From Heliocybe sulcata (lineage: Eukaryota; Basidiomycota; Agaricomycetes; Gloeophyllales; Gloeophyllaceae), in NCBI GenBank assembly GCA_004369045.1, contig ML213518.1, positions 542,591 through 606,590 on the forward strand: a stretch of DNA of 64,000 bases, in the 5' to 3' direction. Below, in pieces: positions 12,454 through 24,063 of the stretch. Under the pieces are notes generated by a model that worked only from the letters and a program-made list of their open reading frames with translations, ran no database searches and was not told where the DNA came from. The translations under genes and the position numbers were made by a program. How positions within the stretch are numbered: the first letter of the stretch is position 1; every line of letters begins with the position of its first letter.

Positions 12454-13042
12454 ATTGACGACGCGCTCTTCGTTTCTGACGGCGTTGGCGGTGAGCGGCT
12501 AATATCTGCAGTGTTGGTCAGCACTCCGGGAACAAAACCGACAGCACCGGATACGAACCTAACGGCAAACAATATCTCGTTTGAGTTCCTAGATCTACAG
12601 AGAACAGCAGAATAAGAGGTTGGCGTCGTCGTCGACGATTGAGGAGGGACAAGATACAGTGCAGGTCGGTATTTTCCGATATGCCATTAATCTAGTGATT
12701 ATGGTATTTGGGATTAAAACTGAAAATAATATTAAACTCATGGGAACATCCGGTATCGTATGTGCACTTCGCGTGCTTTGCTACGGTTTGCTGCTTGCAG
12801 TAAAACTGTTGATGTACTGACGCTGCTGCAGGGAGGCTCTACCTGTTGTAGCGCTGATTATTGAAGACATTGTGCTGCCATCTCGGATGTCATACCGGAT
12901 TTTAGTTGGTCTTATTTAAAGCAAGTAGTTTACCAAAATGTACTATTTCAATTTTGATTTGCACTTGAATAATAATTCGGTGCGGAAATCCCCTCGCCGT
13001 CTTTCTCTTCCAAGAGACATACTTGCACTTCTTTAAGCTTTC
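12454..13042. other. Divergent promoter region, RBM25 / tRNA isopentenyltransferase
   Basis: About 0.6 kb between two divergent start codons. Its middle (about 12670-12990) is clearly more AT-rich than the flanking genes. A 66-codon plus-strand ORF within it has no motif and is probably chance. Confidence 0.5.
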
Positions 13043-14925
13043 ATGAACGCCAGACCTTTGATCGCAATCTGCGGTACCACCGGCGTAGGCAAGTCAAACC
13101 TATCCATCGAGCTCGCTCTCGCACTAGCCGATTCAAGAGGAATCCGAAAGCATGGCTGGATGGGTGCGCGGATCATTAATGCGGACTCGATGCAAGTATA
13201 CGCGGGCATGGACGTAATCACGAACAAAGTACCTGAGAGTGGGCGGCAGGGGGTTGAGCACTTGCTGATGAGCTTTAAGAAGCCAGGCGAGCAGTACGTC
13301 GTTGGCGACTGGGTCCGGGATGCAATCCGAGAAGTGAGTCTTTGTCGCGGAATGTCCATATAGTGGAGATATGTGAGTAATAGGACGTGAAGTATAGATA
13401 CATGAGACACATGCGCAACACAAAATTCCTATAGTTGTCGGAGGGACTTCTTACTGGATACAGCACCTAATCTTTCCCGACAGACTTACTTTGAATCTCA
13501 AGTCGCCTAGATCTCCCAACAGACCTGCAACTCCAGTGCTATCGGACGACCTAGCACAGTCGGTATCGAGTCTACCGCAAGAAGCTCAAGACTTGCTGCG
13601 AGATCTGCCGCAGGAACCACCTGATGCTTCAGCCGACCCCAGAAGCGCATTCTCCCTCTACGACCTTCTGAAAAACCTGGACCCTACTGCCGCCTCCCGG
13701 TGGCACTGGAGAGACACCAGGAAGGTCCTGCGCAGTCTCGATATCATCAAGGAGACTGGGCGGAAACCGAGCGACATCTGGAACGAGCAGGCTCAGGATG
13801 ATGTGAAACCCAGGTTCGTAGAAGCCGGAATCTTGGAGTCGACTTAGGCAGTGTAGTAAGGTTTTACGCCCCTAAGGTACCGGACACTGTGCTTCTGGCT
13901 GTACGCCGAGCCGTCAGCTCTCAACCCGCGGCTAGACGCGCGCGTGGACGACATGATCAAGGTGGGTAGGCGGGAACAGCGATGACATCGCGAGCTTTCT
14001 GATCCAAGTCCAGCTAGCACGGCCTCCTCGACGAAATATTGTCACTTCAAAAGATCGCAACCGCCGGCGCTGACCTTCGCATTGCGCCGGCGGTCGACTA
14101 CACACTTGGCATCTACCAAGCCATAGGTTCTCCCTCACTCTTGATCATTCACATCCTGCTGACACAAGCCCTCGTACAGGCTATAAAGAGTTCCATGCCT
14201 ACCTGAACTCTCCCACTCGATCTGAGGAGGCGTTCAGAGATGCAGTAGACAGGATGAAACTCTCGACAAAACAGTACGCGCAGCGGCAAGTGAAGTGGAT
14301 ACGAAACAAGCTGCTGCCGGCCGTGTATGCTGCGCAGGCTGCGGAAGGCGGGAAAGAATCTATTAGGGCGTACCTGCTCGATGCCACGAGTAAGTCAAGC
14401 TACCGTTATCGTGAGATACCGCCGAGTTAACGTTGTGAACACGACAGGTGTAGATGAGACTTGGAATGTCAATGTAAATGAAAAAGGAAAGGCTATCATG
14501 CACGGTTGGTCGCTCGGGCGTCGTCCGAGGATTTCTCGCTGAATGATCTGACTCGCAGATTTTCTTGAAGAGAGACCCCTCCCGGATCCATTAGAACTGT
14601 CCAACGCAGCTCGTAGCATGCTGACGATCCCAGGCAGTCCATCCAGGTACGTAGGCCCTCACCTTCGCTTGCGGACTCACTATCTAATCTCTGGTCGGGA
14701 AGCCCAATCGTCCGCCGCAAACTCGTCTGTGACGTATGCACGACCAACACTGAGGAGCCGGTGATGATCGAGGAAGGCGAGCAGTGGGAGGTGCACAGGA
14801 AGACGAAGGCGCATAAGATGATGGCGACGAGGGAGGCGCGGTGGGCAGAAGTGGCGAAATGGAAGAAGATTAAGGAGGAGAGGATGGAGAGGAAAATCAC
14901 CGATGCTGCAGTCATAGACCAGTGA
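13043..14925 (+). CDS. tRNA dimethylallyltransferase (MiaA/Mod5/TRIT1)
   Basis: Transfers a dimethylallyl group from DMAPP to A37 of tRNAs reading UNN codons, in cytosol, nucleus and mitochondria of eukaryotes. The start MNARPLIAICG leads straight into the P-loop GTTGVGKS, then the catalytic-site segment INADSMQVYAGMD and the DMAPP/tRNA contacts. VGGTSYWIQHLIF lies in the second exon, then SRWHWRDTRKVLRSL, LCFWLYA, and QAIGYKEF. Near the C-terminus a C2H2 zinc finger of the matrin type, CDVCTTNTEE to HRKTKAHK, is the eukaryotic addition. The stop follows DAAVIDQ at 14923-14925. About seven introns. No sign of damage. A pathway partner is not visible nearby. Confidence 0.94.
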
Positions 14926-15186
14926 GAGACTATTCATACTCTCCATATATCCCGTAATGCATGACGCAAAACATTGAACTTTTGCCCAGCCGTGAAATTT
15001 TGAAACACGACGGCGCGCACGAATTTCCTTTTCTTTAATTCCTTGGAATCGGATGGCTTCTCCCCGTTCACGCGCTATGCTCATATTATCTCCTTCCAAC
15101 AAAGCCGTAAGTTTGACGAGACGGAATGTCCTTTCCCCATATCTGTCCATTGGCATCGCCAAAGCCCCCTCCAAGGCAAGTCCGAC

Positions 15187-18100
15187 TTACATGCCCAGAA
15201 GACCTACACCAACCAGCGCAGCTACCACCCCGACAGTCATCGCAGACCCAGACTTCACCGCACTACCAGCACTCTTCGCTGCAGACCCAACAGCGGTCTC
15301 CTCAGCCAGGATACTGGGACACTGTGGCGCGACCAACACCTTCCCGTAGTTACCTGCGATCCACAGCACAACGCCGTTCGTCCACCCGAACCCAGCCTAC
15401 GGTGAACGTCAGCACCGGCATTCAACCAAGTCTGAGAAAAAGAACTGATGCGTGCTTACCTGGACTACGTACTCCCCGCCCGACCCTGCCGAGTCGATAT
15501 TGTTGTTCGAGAACTTCTCAAACATCTGCGCACAGCGTCAGCATGGCCTATACCAGCACATAGAACGATTCTCGATTGCCTACATTCCCAGTATTATTGA
15601 CGCTCTGCGTATAGTTCAGCTCCTGGTTCGACAACCTAGGCAGCAACCCTGGGATAGATCCTCCTGTCGCATGCCTACGTGCCAGATATCATCAGAGATT
15701 GACCACGAGTCATCCGTCAGTATCCCTCACTCACCAACTACACAAGGCCCCCGCAAAATACCTATTGGCCAGCTCCCTTTGCAACACCCCCGCCCACCCC
15801 TCTCCATCCGTGACATTTCCTCCATTAACGATAGTCCCGTTACCTAGCGCATTCACATCCGCCTGCGATCCTGTTTTCGTCACATTCGCTCCCGTCCCAA
15901 TAATCGGCTGCCCTGGCAAATTATCTTCCTCCACCCCCAGCTGTCCCGCGGGTACCAAATCGTACGTGGACTTGCCCGAGGGCGGGGTGGGGACGGAGCC
16001 AGATGTCAGGTTTGCAGGTAGGTTGCGTAGAGCCTCGAGCGCGATGTACTGGTGCGGCGGCCAGGCATTGGGTGCGTCCCTACAAGGCGTAAGTCAATTC
16101 GAGACTCATTCAGCAGCGCGTGTAGATGAGGAAACCATGACATACCACTGCAACCCCGTCTCCAAGAACGTGACCGGGAACGTCCCATTATACCTATTCA
16201 TCACCATATTCAAACTCGCAAACAACCCAAACGCCTTGTCCCCACTCTGATCCCCGAGCACCTCATCCGGAATGATGCCGCTCCACAGCGGGTAAAAATG
16301 CGCTGCGGAGAACAAAGAGTTGCGCTGGTGCGAGGTCAGGTTGAAGTCATAGAACGCCAACTTGGAAGAGTCCCAGAAGAGATCGAGGATACCCTGTCGC
16401 AGAGACGACGCGGCAGTGACGTGCGACTGGGCTTGAGCCGAGTTGGTAGTGTAAAGGTCGGCAAGCAGGAGATGTGCTTTATCTATGGAGCAGAGGTGAG
16501 CCCAGAAAAATAGTGCAGACGCAGGAAAACATACAAAGTATGCTGTTCAAACAAATCGGCAGCGTATTCCTCACGTTCAGTGATCTCAAGACTGGGTTGG
16601 TATTGTTCGAGCCACCAGCGAGCGGCTGTGCGGTCCAGCGGGACGAGTAGTCCCATCCTGCATATCACAACCCAAATAGTCAGCAGCGTTCCCCATAACC
16701 TACGACAGAGTGAGGGTGCACATACCCGTCTCCGCACCGCTCGCGAGCTCAGCATATAACTCCTCCTTCTCCTCCTCCGTTAACGGCGTCGCAAGTGTGG
16801 GGTCGTTCGCCGTCATATAATCTGCCAATCAAGTGTCAAGTCGAAGGTAAGCGTCCACGCTATGCTCGAAATTAGACAGGAGCCTACCGGTCAAATACGA
16901 CTCGGGTCTGGGCGCGGTATTGTTCACAGCATATCTGTACATCGTATAGGACTGGTTCGTGTACGGGCTCGTGACACTGACGGAACGGTTGGTAGACCAC
17001 CACTGCAGTTCTTTCTACGGGGATGCAGATGGGTGAGTTTCGACAGATAGGACGGCCGTTACATTGCTTTCGTTCACGTACCTCGGCGAGAGGAAGAGCG
17101 CGCCCCAGGATCGAGGTGTCGTTGGTCGCCGCGACGTAGCTCGACAGCATCTGAATCGAGGGGTGATTAGCAGATATCTTACTTTGGCTAGAACGAACAA
17201 GACTCTTACGTGTACGAACAGAGGTGGCTGGGACCTGTTCAGGTCTTCGCGAGTGTCAGACTGCTACGTATCACGGAAGCGCGAACGCGGGAACTCACAG
17301 TATATCCGGCCGCCATTCGGGATGAACCCAATCGTCTCCAGCTCGTCCATAAAGTTCTGCAGTGTCGAGTTGACGATGTCGTAGAGTTCGGACTGTATCA
17401 AACCCTGCACAATCCAGAAGCTGTCCCAGTAATCTTCCACAGTCCGCCAATATCAGTCTATTTCCTACACCGTGGACAGGATGCGTCACTCACACTGCTC
17501 CCGGAACCGACCACCGGGAATGACAAACGTATGGTTCAATGGGATCAGCGAGCTCTCGCATCGCCCGCCCTCACCCTCCGAGCACAGCGCCGACTCGTTT
17601 GTACCGCGGATCAGCTGCGTCCAATACCCGTGCACCGTTTGTGACCAAGCCTTCAACAGCGGATCCGAGACGTTCTGCAAGAACGCCGGCGTCGGGTTGA
17701 AGTTGCTCAGGGCGAGCGCCTCAAGCTCCAGCCCCTCCCCGCCAAAGTCGTTGTCCAGGAAGGTGACGACGGCCCCCTCGGTGGCGTTGGACGAGTTGAA
17801 GGCGCTAAAGTCAGAGAGAACTTGTTCGGAGGACTTGACGGTCGGCTTGTCGACGAAGGTCTTGGGGTCGCTGTAGACATTGGCAAGGTTCACGGTTTGC
17901 AGGAGCTGCTCGGGGAAAAGATATGAACTCGGAAACGCATAGTCATGTTCACGACCACTCACCGAGCCCGCGCAGAAGATCTCGCTGGGACACCATGCCT
18001 GCTTAGGTGGTAACGGTTCTTGAGACGGCAACGTTGCACTCAGAGGTGCCGATGGACTAGGGACAGCAGTAGACACAGAAACCGAAGATACAGACGAAGC

Positions 18101-18187
18101 AGGAGAAGTCGCTGTCGTTGCACCCTGCGGTGCCGCGTTCACGACCTCGAGGAGTGCTACCAACGCGCCCAATAGTGCCGCAACCAT
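15187..18187 (-). CDS. Secreted/GPI-like acid trehalase, GH37
   Basis: Hydrolyses alpha,alpha-trehalose to glucose at the cell surface. The ATG at 18187 gives a signal peptide (MVAALLGALVALLEVVNA); an in-frame ATG at 18238 would add 17 polar residues, but a TATA-like element at 18269-18276 is too close to it. A Ser/Thr/Pro-rich linker precedes the GH37 domain, which shows the family signatures PGGRFREQYYWDSFW and QWDAPNAWPPHQYIALEAL, plus ETGWDYSSRW and GGEYVVQAGFGWTNGV. Many N-glycosylation sequons are seen (NESA, NHTF, NRSQ, NNTA). The tail ends in a small-residue stretch followed by a hydrophobic segment (MTVGVVAALVGVGLLGM), consistent with a GPI signal. About twelve introns. Intact as far as I can follow. 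Confidence 0.92.
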
Positions 18188-18268
18188 CGTAGACCGAGCA
18201 GGCGTACGCGTCGTCGTCGACTCGCCAGTCTTATACAATCAACCCAGGAACGGAGACGCCGAGAGCGG

Positions 18269-18276
18269 TATATTTA
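18269..18276 (-). promoter_or_regulatory. Putative TATA box of trehalase
   Basis: TAAATATA on the minus strand, 31 nt before the first in-frame ATG and 82 nt before the second. The spacing favours the second ATG (18187) as the translation start. Confidence 0.35.
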
Positions 18277-19439
18277 GGAAGAAATGACGTCCATATGGTA
18301 GGCCATCATCGAGTCCGCGGTCTGCTGACCTTCGGCTGCAGAACACATCGAATATTCAGGCAACGGGATTGTCAAACACATTCGGAGGGGAAAAGCTATG
18401 CCGGCTGTCGATATTAGACTGTGTCGTTAGCGAGAGCTCGTTAGCGAGAGGAGGGGTAATTTGAAATTTGAATTATCAACGCCTGATTGCGATCTCCCAC
18501 GTGAGTCGACGCGTCAACGCCGATGTAGCTCTGGCCCAAGTAACAGACTTCGATGCAACGTTTCGAGGCTAGACTTGCTGGCAGGCTCTCCTCAATGAAA
18601 GTGACTGGGCGAGTAAGGGGTTTCAGAAACTAGAGATCACTTGCACATATCCTGGCAGCAGATAAATCCTCACCTTACACCGGAGCCAAAGTGTTGCGGA
18701 TTTCTTGTACCTTAGGCGAGACGGCCGCGGTCCAACTTCCTTGATGTGTACGGACTGACCTCCTGTGGCAGTGGCAAAACCGTTTATCATTCTGGCGTCA
18801 TTCCGTGAGGAAAACCATGCCTTCAACAGAACAAGACATAAGTGGATGTAAAGGCCTCTCGGAAGGCAACAGTACAATAAACTCACGCATTCAAATGGCA
18901 TATATATCGTCTGGCAAGATCAATGAGTCAAATCGAGACGCTCTTATGAGACATGATAATGTATCAGGAGAATTCAGAGACGATTGCGAAAGGCGGTCCC
19001 AGGCATGCGCACCAAGAAGAAGGGGGAAGAGGGGGAAAGGATGGAGTGCAAAAAAAAAAGACGTGGTCGTCTTATAAATGCAAAGCATCTTTACAAATGA
19101 CGTACTTATAAATCAGCGTCGGACACACAAGAGAGTAAAAGGGAAGCAACGGGAAGTGGCGTGCAAGACATGCCAAAAGGGGTCATGCCAGGACCATATC
19201 GGGACAAAGTAGCGAAATGCGTCTCCTTTGCCTTCTCGTGGCCACCCGGCATTAAACGGGCCTTGTCCGGTGCTTAGCGCTTGCAGAATGCCGGCCTCAG
19301 CACCAGGAAGTAACCACCAGTGGTTCTTATATTAACTAATGCTACAGGAGCGGTACTAGCCGGAAGTGGCACAACATCATAGATAAATACGCAATAACTT
19401 CTCAACCAGTGAATCTAATATAAATATGAGCGTGTGCTC
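18277..19439. other. Intergenic, trehalase 5' side to methyltransferase 3' end
   Basis: About 1.2 kb with no supportable gene. It contains a short tandem of GTTAGCGAGAG near 18428-18450 and an A-run near 19051. Part of it is the trehalase promoter. Confidence 0.5.
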
Positions 19440-20513
19440 TCAGAAAGGTTTCATCCCGACGACGAGGCTGACGTCCATCCAGATACCCTTTTCTCGGAGG
19501 AAGTCCTCGTAAAGGATCTGATTACGGTCGAACTCTTCGGCCGTCCCCTTGCAGGACTCGACCCAGAGTTTCTTCAGCGCCGCATCGAACGATGGGGACA
19601 TATGCAGACGGATGCTGCTCTCCACCTGGGCCTCTGTCATCCCTAGTGCGCGACACGTCGCGCCGTAGGGTACACGTAGGCGAACCGTCCGGATGTCAAC
19701 CAGACCAGCATTCCGCATGAGAGAGGGCACCTCATCAGCGCATCTGTGTCATACCATCAGTAAGGATGTTCTCGATCGGTACGCAGACAAGTACTACTAA
19801 CGCTTGGATCAGACGGTTCTTCTCCCATGATATCTTCTTCAACTCAACCTTCCAGTTGGAGATCCCCGTGGAATCATCCAAGGCGCTCGTGGGATTCGTC
19901 TGCAGATTGGGTTCAGTGAGGTTAAGGAAGCCTCCTGGCCCTGTTCAGCAACATCAAGCAATTAGCGGTCAAGCCAATGGATAGGTTAAGCCGGCTTACT
20001 CAAAGCTTCGACGACGTTCTGGATGGCCTGGGGCCACTGGTCGCGCGGGATCCCTCCGGTCAAGTACCTCTGATGAATCACATCATATCGGTTGCGCTTG
20101 TGGACCGGGAATCGGTGTAAGATGTTCTGCGCCCATACGTCGTCCCCTTTAGCATCCCCGCGGTGATACTGCTCGAGGCTAATATCGCAGGCCTCGAGGA
20201 CAGCATCCGGACGTGCTGCAAGGCGCGCATCCCTGAGCCACGCTCCGGTGCCCGTGCAACAGTCAAGGACCATGCGAGCCTTCGTAAGGCTGATGGCCGG
20301 GTGGACGAGAAGCCCGCCCAGCGATCGCTTGAGATGGTTATTCTGAGCTTGAAGCCGCTCGGACTCGCCTGCGTCGCGGGGCAAAACGTAAATGTCTTCC
20401 TTCTTCGCAACGCGTACGGTCGGCTTCCGCGCCTGGCGGGAGGGTTTCTCGCCCCGGAGATGCGCACGCAGAAGCACCTTTGAGGGTTCGTGCACGATCA
20501 TAACAGAAGACAT
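19440..20513 (-). CDS. SAM-dependent methyltransferase, paralogue A
   Basis: Class I (Rossmann) methyltransferase. The first exon begins MSSVMIVHEPSKVLL, with an Arg/Lys-rich lead of about 38 residues not found in paralogue B, then KKEDIYVLPRDAGESERLQAQN. Motif I is VLDCCTGTGAWLRDAR, binding SAM; acidic motif II follows in LEACDISLEQY; then DVIHQRYLTGG and RDQWPQAIQNVVEAL (motif IV/post-I). Later exons hold PGGFLNLTEPNL and the C-terminal NAGLVDIRTVRLRVPYGATC region, ending SLVVGMKPF. A TATA box lies 83 nt upstream (20596-20603). It resembles the LaeA/UMTA-like fungal methyltransferases used in secondary metabolism, but no substrate can be stated. It is head to head with a close paralogue at 21257. 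Confidence 0.87.
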
Positions 20514-20595
20514 TATTACAAGGGCGAAGTCTCAAGTGGCAACGGTTTGAGTAGCGTTTGCGGGGATAGGTGTCGATCACTCCCCTTCCAGCCAG

Positions 20596-20603
20596 TTTTT
20601 ATA
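20596..20603 (-). promoter_or_regulatory. TATA box, methyltransferase A
   Basis: TATAAAAA on the minus strand, 83 nt before the start codon of the leftward methyltransferase. Confidence 0.5.
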
Positions 20604-21204
20604 TGAATGTATTGCAGTGCAGGCGCAGGAAGATTTGTCGAACTGCCAGAGATAAATGAAAGACGGAACCAGATCTGCAAGGCCACATCTTGTCCCGACA
20701 TTGAGCGCATACCATCCCAGACGATAACGGTGTGAGGTGGGTCTTGTAGGTACGATCAATCACTAGCAGCTGAAGGCACTGGTTACCTTGCAGCCGACGA
20801 CTCCAAAGTCGCATTCAATATATCTGTCTTCGTTTGTGAACTTGGCGCCAACGCTGCCGCTCGTTCTTGCTTCCGTCTGCAGAAATTGTTGTATGCAGAT
20901 GCACAAACTCGCCTATCGGGGAATGCCGCGGCCTCAGACTCAGACAGCAAGCCGAGGACGCGGGCGCGGCCTTTTGAGATGCCGCTCTGATTGCTGATTG
21001 GCGGGCTGGCGACCGGTGTGGCGATGCATCACCGGTTTGCAAAGCTGCCACCGACTCCAGAGTCCAGACACAGCACGGCGACAAGAATTCCAGGAGGTTA
21101 CGGATGTCCGCTTACGAGCGGATTAGAGTGTGGGCTTGGGCGAACGGGTGAACAGCAGCAACTCACATCAGGAGCGCAGCTCTCATGAGTCGTCGAGGGA
21201 TGCA
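20604..21204. promoter_or_regulatory. Divergent intergenic region between methyltransferase paralogues
   Basis: About 0.6 kb between the two opposed TATA boxes. ORFs here lack motifs. It serves as 5' DNA for both genes; I did not find a long inverted repeat joining the two halves. Confidence 0.45.
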
Positions 21205-21210
21205 TATAAT
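21205..21210 (+). promoter_or_regulatory. TATA-like box, methyltransferase B
   Basis: TATAAT, 47 nt upstream of the ATG at 21257, a spacing shared with other genes in this window. Confidence 0.4.
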
Positions 21211-21256
21211 ATCTGCAGTAAACTAGTACGGACCTTGACTCACGCTCGAAACCATC

Positions 21257-22237
21257 ATGGCTGTCGAAAAGGACGTCTACGTGCTCCCTCGCAATCCTAC
21301 GGAGGCCGAGCGACTTCATGCTCAACACGAACATTACACCCGCTCCTTCGGAGGTCTTCTGGTTCATCCTTCCATCGACCTTCAGGAATATCGCTCGATC
21401 CTCGATTGCTGCACAGGGACGGGTGCGTGGCTCCGGGATGCTCGAGTCGCCTCTCATGCAGGGGCTACCTTCGACGCCTGCGATCAGTCGCTGGAGCAAT
21501 ACGAGCAAAACAATCCTGTCGCCGATCAAGTATACGTGCAAGACATTACCAAGCCTTTTCCAGCAGACTTGCACGGCAAATACGACCTTGTGCACCAGAG
21601 ATTGCTGACGGCTGGTATCCGTCGGGACCAATGGCCGACTGCGATAGCAAATGTAGCGCAGACTTTGAGTGAGTGCTCTCGCTCATGTTCTATCGGCTGT
21701 CTGGCAATCACCTTGTTAGACGAGTACTAATTCTTGCGCCGCAGAGCCCGGAGGAAAACTTACTCTCACGGAGCTCAACCTAGAACTTATTCGGGGCGCC
21801 GGTAACGGAACATCTGAGCACCTGGAGTGGAAGAACGAGCTTACGCGTGCATGGTGGAAGAAAGCCAATCTTGTCCACAAGTAAGGACAAATTCGCTCCG
21901 CGAAAAAAATTTATGAGGCTAATCCGGTGGAAAATATAGCTGCGCTGACCATATACCTGACTTCATGCGTGAAGCTGGACTGACAGACGTCCAAGCCATA
22001 CGGCTGCGAGTCCCATACGGGGCGGCATGCTTGCTCATCGGCATGCCGGAGGTTTCCGTCGATTCCAGCATACGTCTTTACGGCGGGGTTTCCCCTGCTT
22101 TGAAACGCCAGTGGGTTGAATCTGGGACCGGAACTGCAGAGGAATATGATGCAAAGCAAGCTGCTCACGAGGAGTTCCTCAAGTCAGAGGGTATGTGGAT
22201 GGATGTTAATATGGTGGTTGGGACGAAGCCATTGTGA
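21257..22237 (+). CDS. SAM-dependent methyltransferase, paralogue B
   Basis: Close paralogue of the leftward gene, sharing the same layout: EKDVYVLPRNPTEAERLHAQ, SFGGLLVHPSID, motif I ILDCCTGTGAWLRDAR, FDACDQSLEQYEQ, YDLVHQRLLTAGIRRDQWP, PGGKLTLTELNLEL, then MREAGLTDVQAIRLRVPYGA and the ending NMVVGTKPL. Three exons, about 280 residues, typical of small fungal class I methyltransferases. The unusual DCCTGTGAW motif in place of the common D-x-GxGTG is conserved in both copies, as is the intron after the VAQTL/VVEAL helix, so the pair arose by duplication after the introns were set. Target unknown; a small-molecule or protein O/N-methyltransferase is equally possible. Confidence 0.9.
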
Positions 22238-24005
22238 AAGTCTGCACTGTATTCATATGTTAGTGCCGTGGTATCCATACAGCCTGTGTGTTCGTGATCG
22301 GCGCCGTCTTATATATAAGTTTGTGGGAGAAGCGCCGCCGTCGCGTTGAGTATGGCCGTCTATTGAGCCCGCCTATCTCGTTGCCTCATTGCTGAACGTT
22401 GAACCTTCAGGCACTGGTCTGTGCGCGTTCTTGACTGTAACCAGTTAGATACGATAAACTGACACGCACCAAACTACTCGTGTGCGACCTTGCTTTAGAA
22501 TAGCAAGCCCGGTCTCAGCAAGACGCAGAAGATCCGGTGATTCTATGTCCCGGTAGAGCAGGCGTACGATGGCGAGGATCATAGCGATCCAGCCACTGTA
22601 AGTCTGTCAAACCTAGAGTACCATGTGCAATGGGTCCCAGAATCTGTTATGCCACGATTAGCGCCTCTGTATCACGTACGTCTATAAAGAATGAGATTCA
22701 CCTTTTCTAATTCGTCTCTCATACTGCAGGCAACGTTGCCACAGCAACTGTGCTTCTGCCCTTGCAATCGGCTACATGCAGTTCCAGAGCAACCTCCAGT
22801 CTCACTGAAAGTGAACAGTCTAGAGTCAAAAGGAAATTTCGCCGGTCGCAACTTGAAGGTATTATATTCGTGCTGCTTTTCTCAGCGTATTTGTCCTTCT
22901 TTGTTTCTCTGCCTTAATGGCAATTGCCGCCACAGCAGTCCCCGTCTCAGCTTTACCATGCAGTTCGAATCCAAGCAAAGCCAGTGCGGCAAGTTGATTG
23001 CTCTGTGCGGCGCATGGGTTCTTTCTTGTGAAGCGTAAAGAGCCAGTTGAAACAGAGCCGAATCAAAGGCAAATATCCTGGGAGAGGCGCTTAGCGTGTT
23101 TCTTGGAGACTCGTGATCATCCCTTCCAGCATCCGACCATGATCCAGCATCATCAGCAGTTCTTCTCTAGCCTAACAAACAACGCACTTCCCATACTTAC
23201 GATGCTCGCGCGATCCCGCGAAGGTGTGCCATGCGGTACACCCATCTAGAAAGTCAAATGCGAGGTACGTGTCCCATTTTAAAACCTTCGACGCAATACT
23301 GAAAGTTTATTTTCGTATTCCAGATAGTATCCGCCGTTCTTGATCCCTTACAATTTCGGAACAATGATTAGTGGAGCCCGTTTCAATTCTCACCGTAGAG
23401 CACAAACGGAGGTATCTGCGTTTTAGCGTTGGAATTGAATCGGGTAGGTCTACCATTGAGTACTGAGTACTGGTCTAGTCGAGCGGAGCTTCCTGTCCAG
23501 ACATGACACTATGCAGCTCACATTGTTCAAGACTCCTCCTTGCAGATGCGTCGGACGCCCTTCGTCGGAGATGCAGGTTTTCATTTCGGCTGCCTTTAGG
23601 CGGAATTATGAGAAGCTTCCGTTTAGGTACACTCAAGTCATATTCTCCCACTTACGGCTACCTGTGCCAATCGAGACAGGTCCCTTACGACCCCTCTTCC
23701 TTGAAACTACTGCCATGAACTGCCGCGATAGAAGTACACGATCTCTCTCCAAGCCCGATGTCGCTGATCTGGTGACTGATGAAAGTATGCCACGCGAAGC
23801 TGATTCTCACTAGGCGGTCAGGCAGCTGAAATTCTACCATCGCTGTGAGTGGTTGGCTGCCTTTCCCCATGACATATAACTGTCACTCTCCGCGATGTAG
23901 CCATCTCTTCGTTTCTCTTAATATGGATTGGCATGGCTGAGGAACCGAGTGAAACAGATTTCGGTAACCGGGGATCCATGCACTTGGTATAGAGGCCCTA
24001 CCGAG
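22238..24005. other. Intergenic, methyltransferase B to carboxylesterase
   Basis: About 1.8 kb without a supportable gene. ORFs up to 115 codons have no recognisable domain or exon pattern. The right end is the esterase promoter. Confidence 0.5.
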
Positions 24006-24011
24006 TATAAT
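24006..24011 (+). promoter_or_regulatory. TATA-like box of carboxylesterase
   Basis: TATAAT lies 11 nt before one in-frame ATG (24022) and 53 nt before the next (24064). The spacing supports 24064 as the start codon. Confidence 0.4.
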
Positions 24012-24063
24012 AGGCCGAGCCATGGCTATGGTTGTACACGGCACTACCCTCTGTCCACAGACC

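Noticed and set aside
12620-12820. 66-codon ORF in AT-rich DNA
   Set aside because: Low complexity and no motif; sits in a divergent promoter region.
22960-22980. Sequence resembling a tRNA B box (AGTTCGAATCC)
   Set aside because: The flanking bases do not form a T-stem, and no A box, anticodon stem or acceptor stem could be seen.
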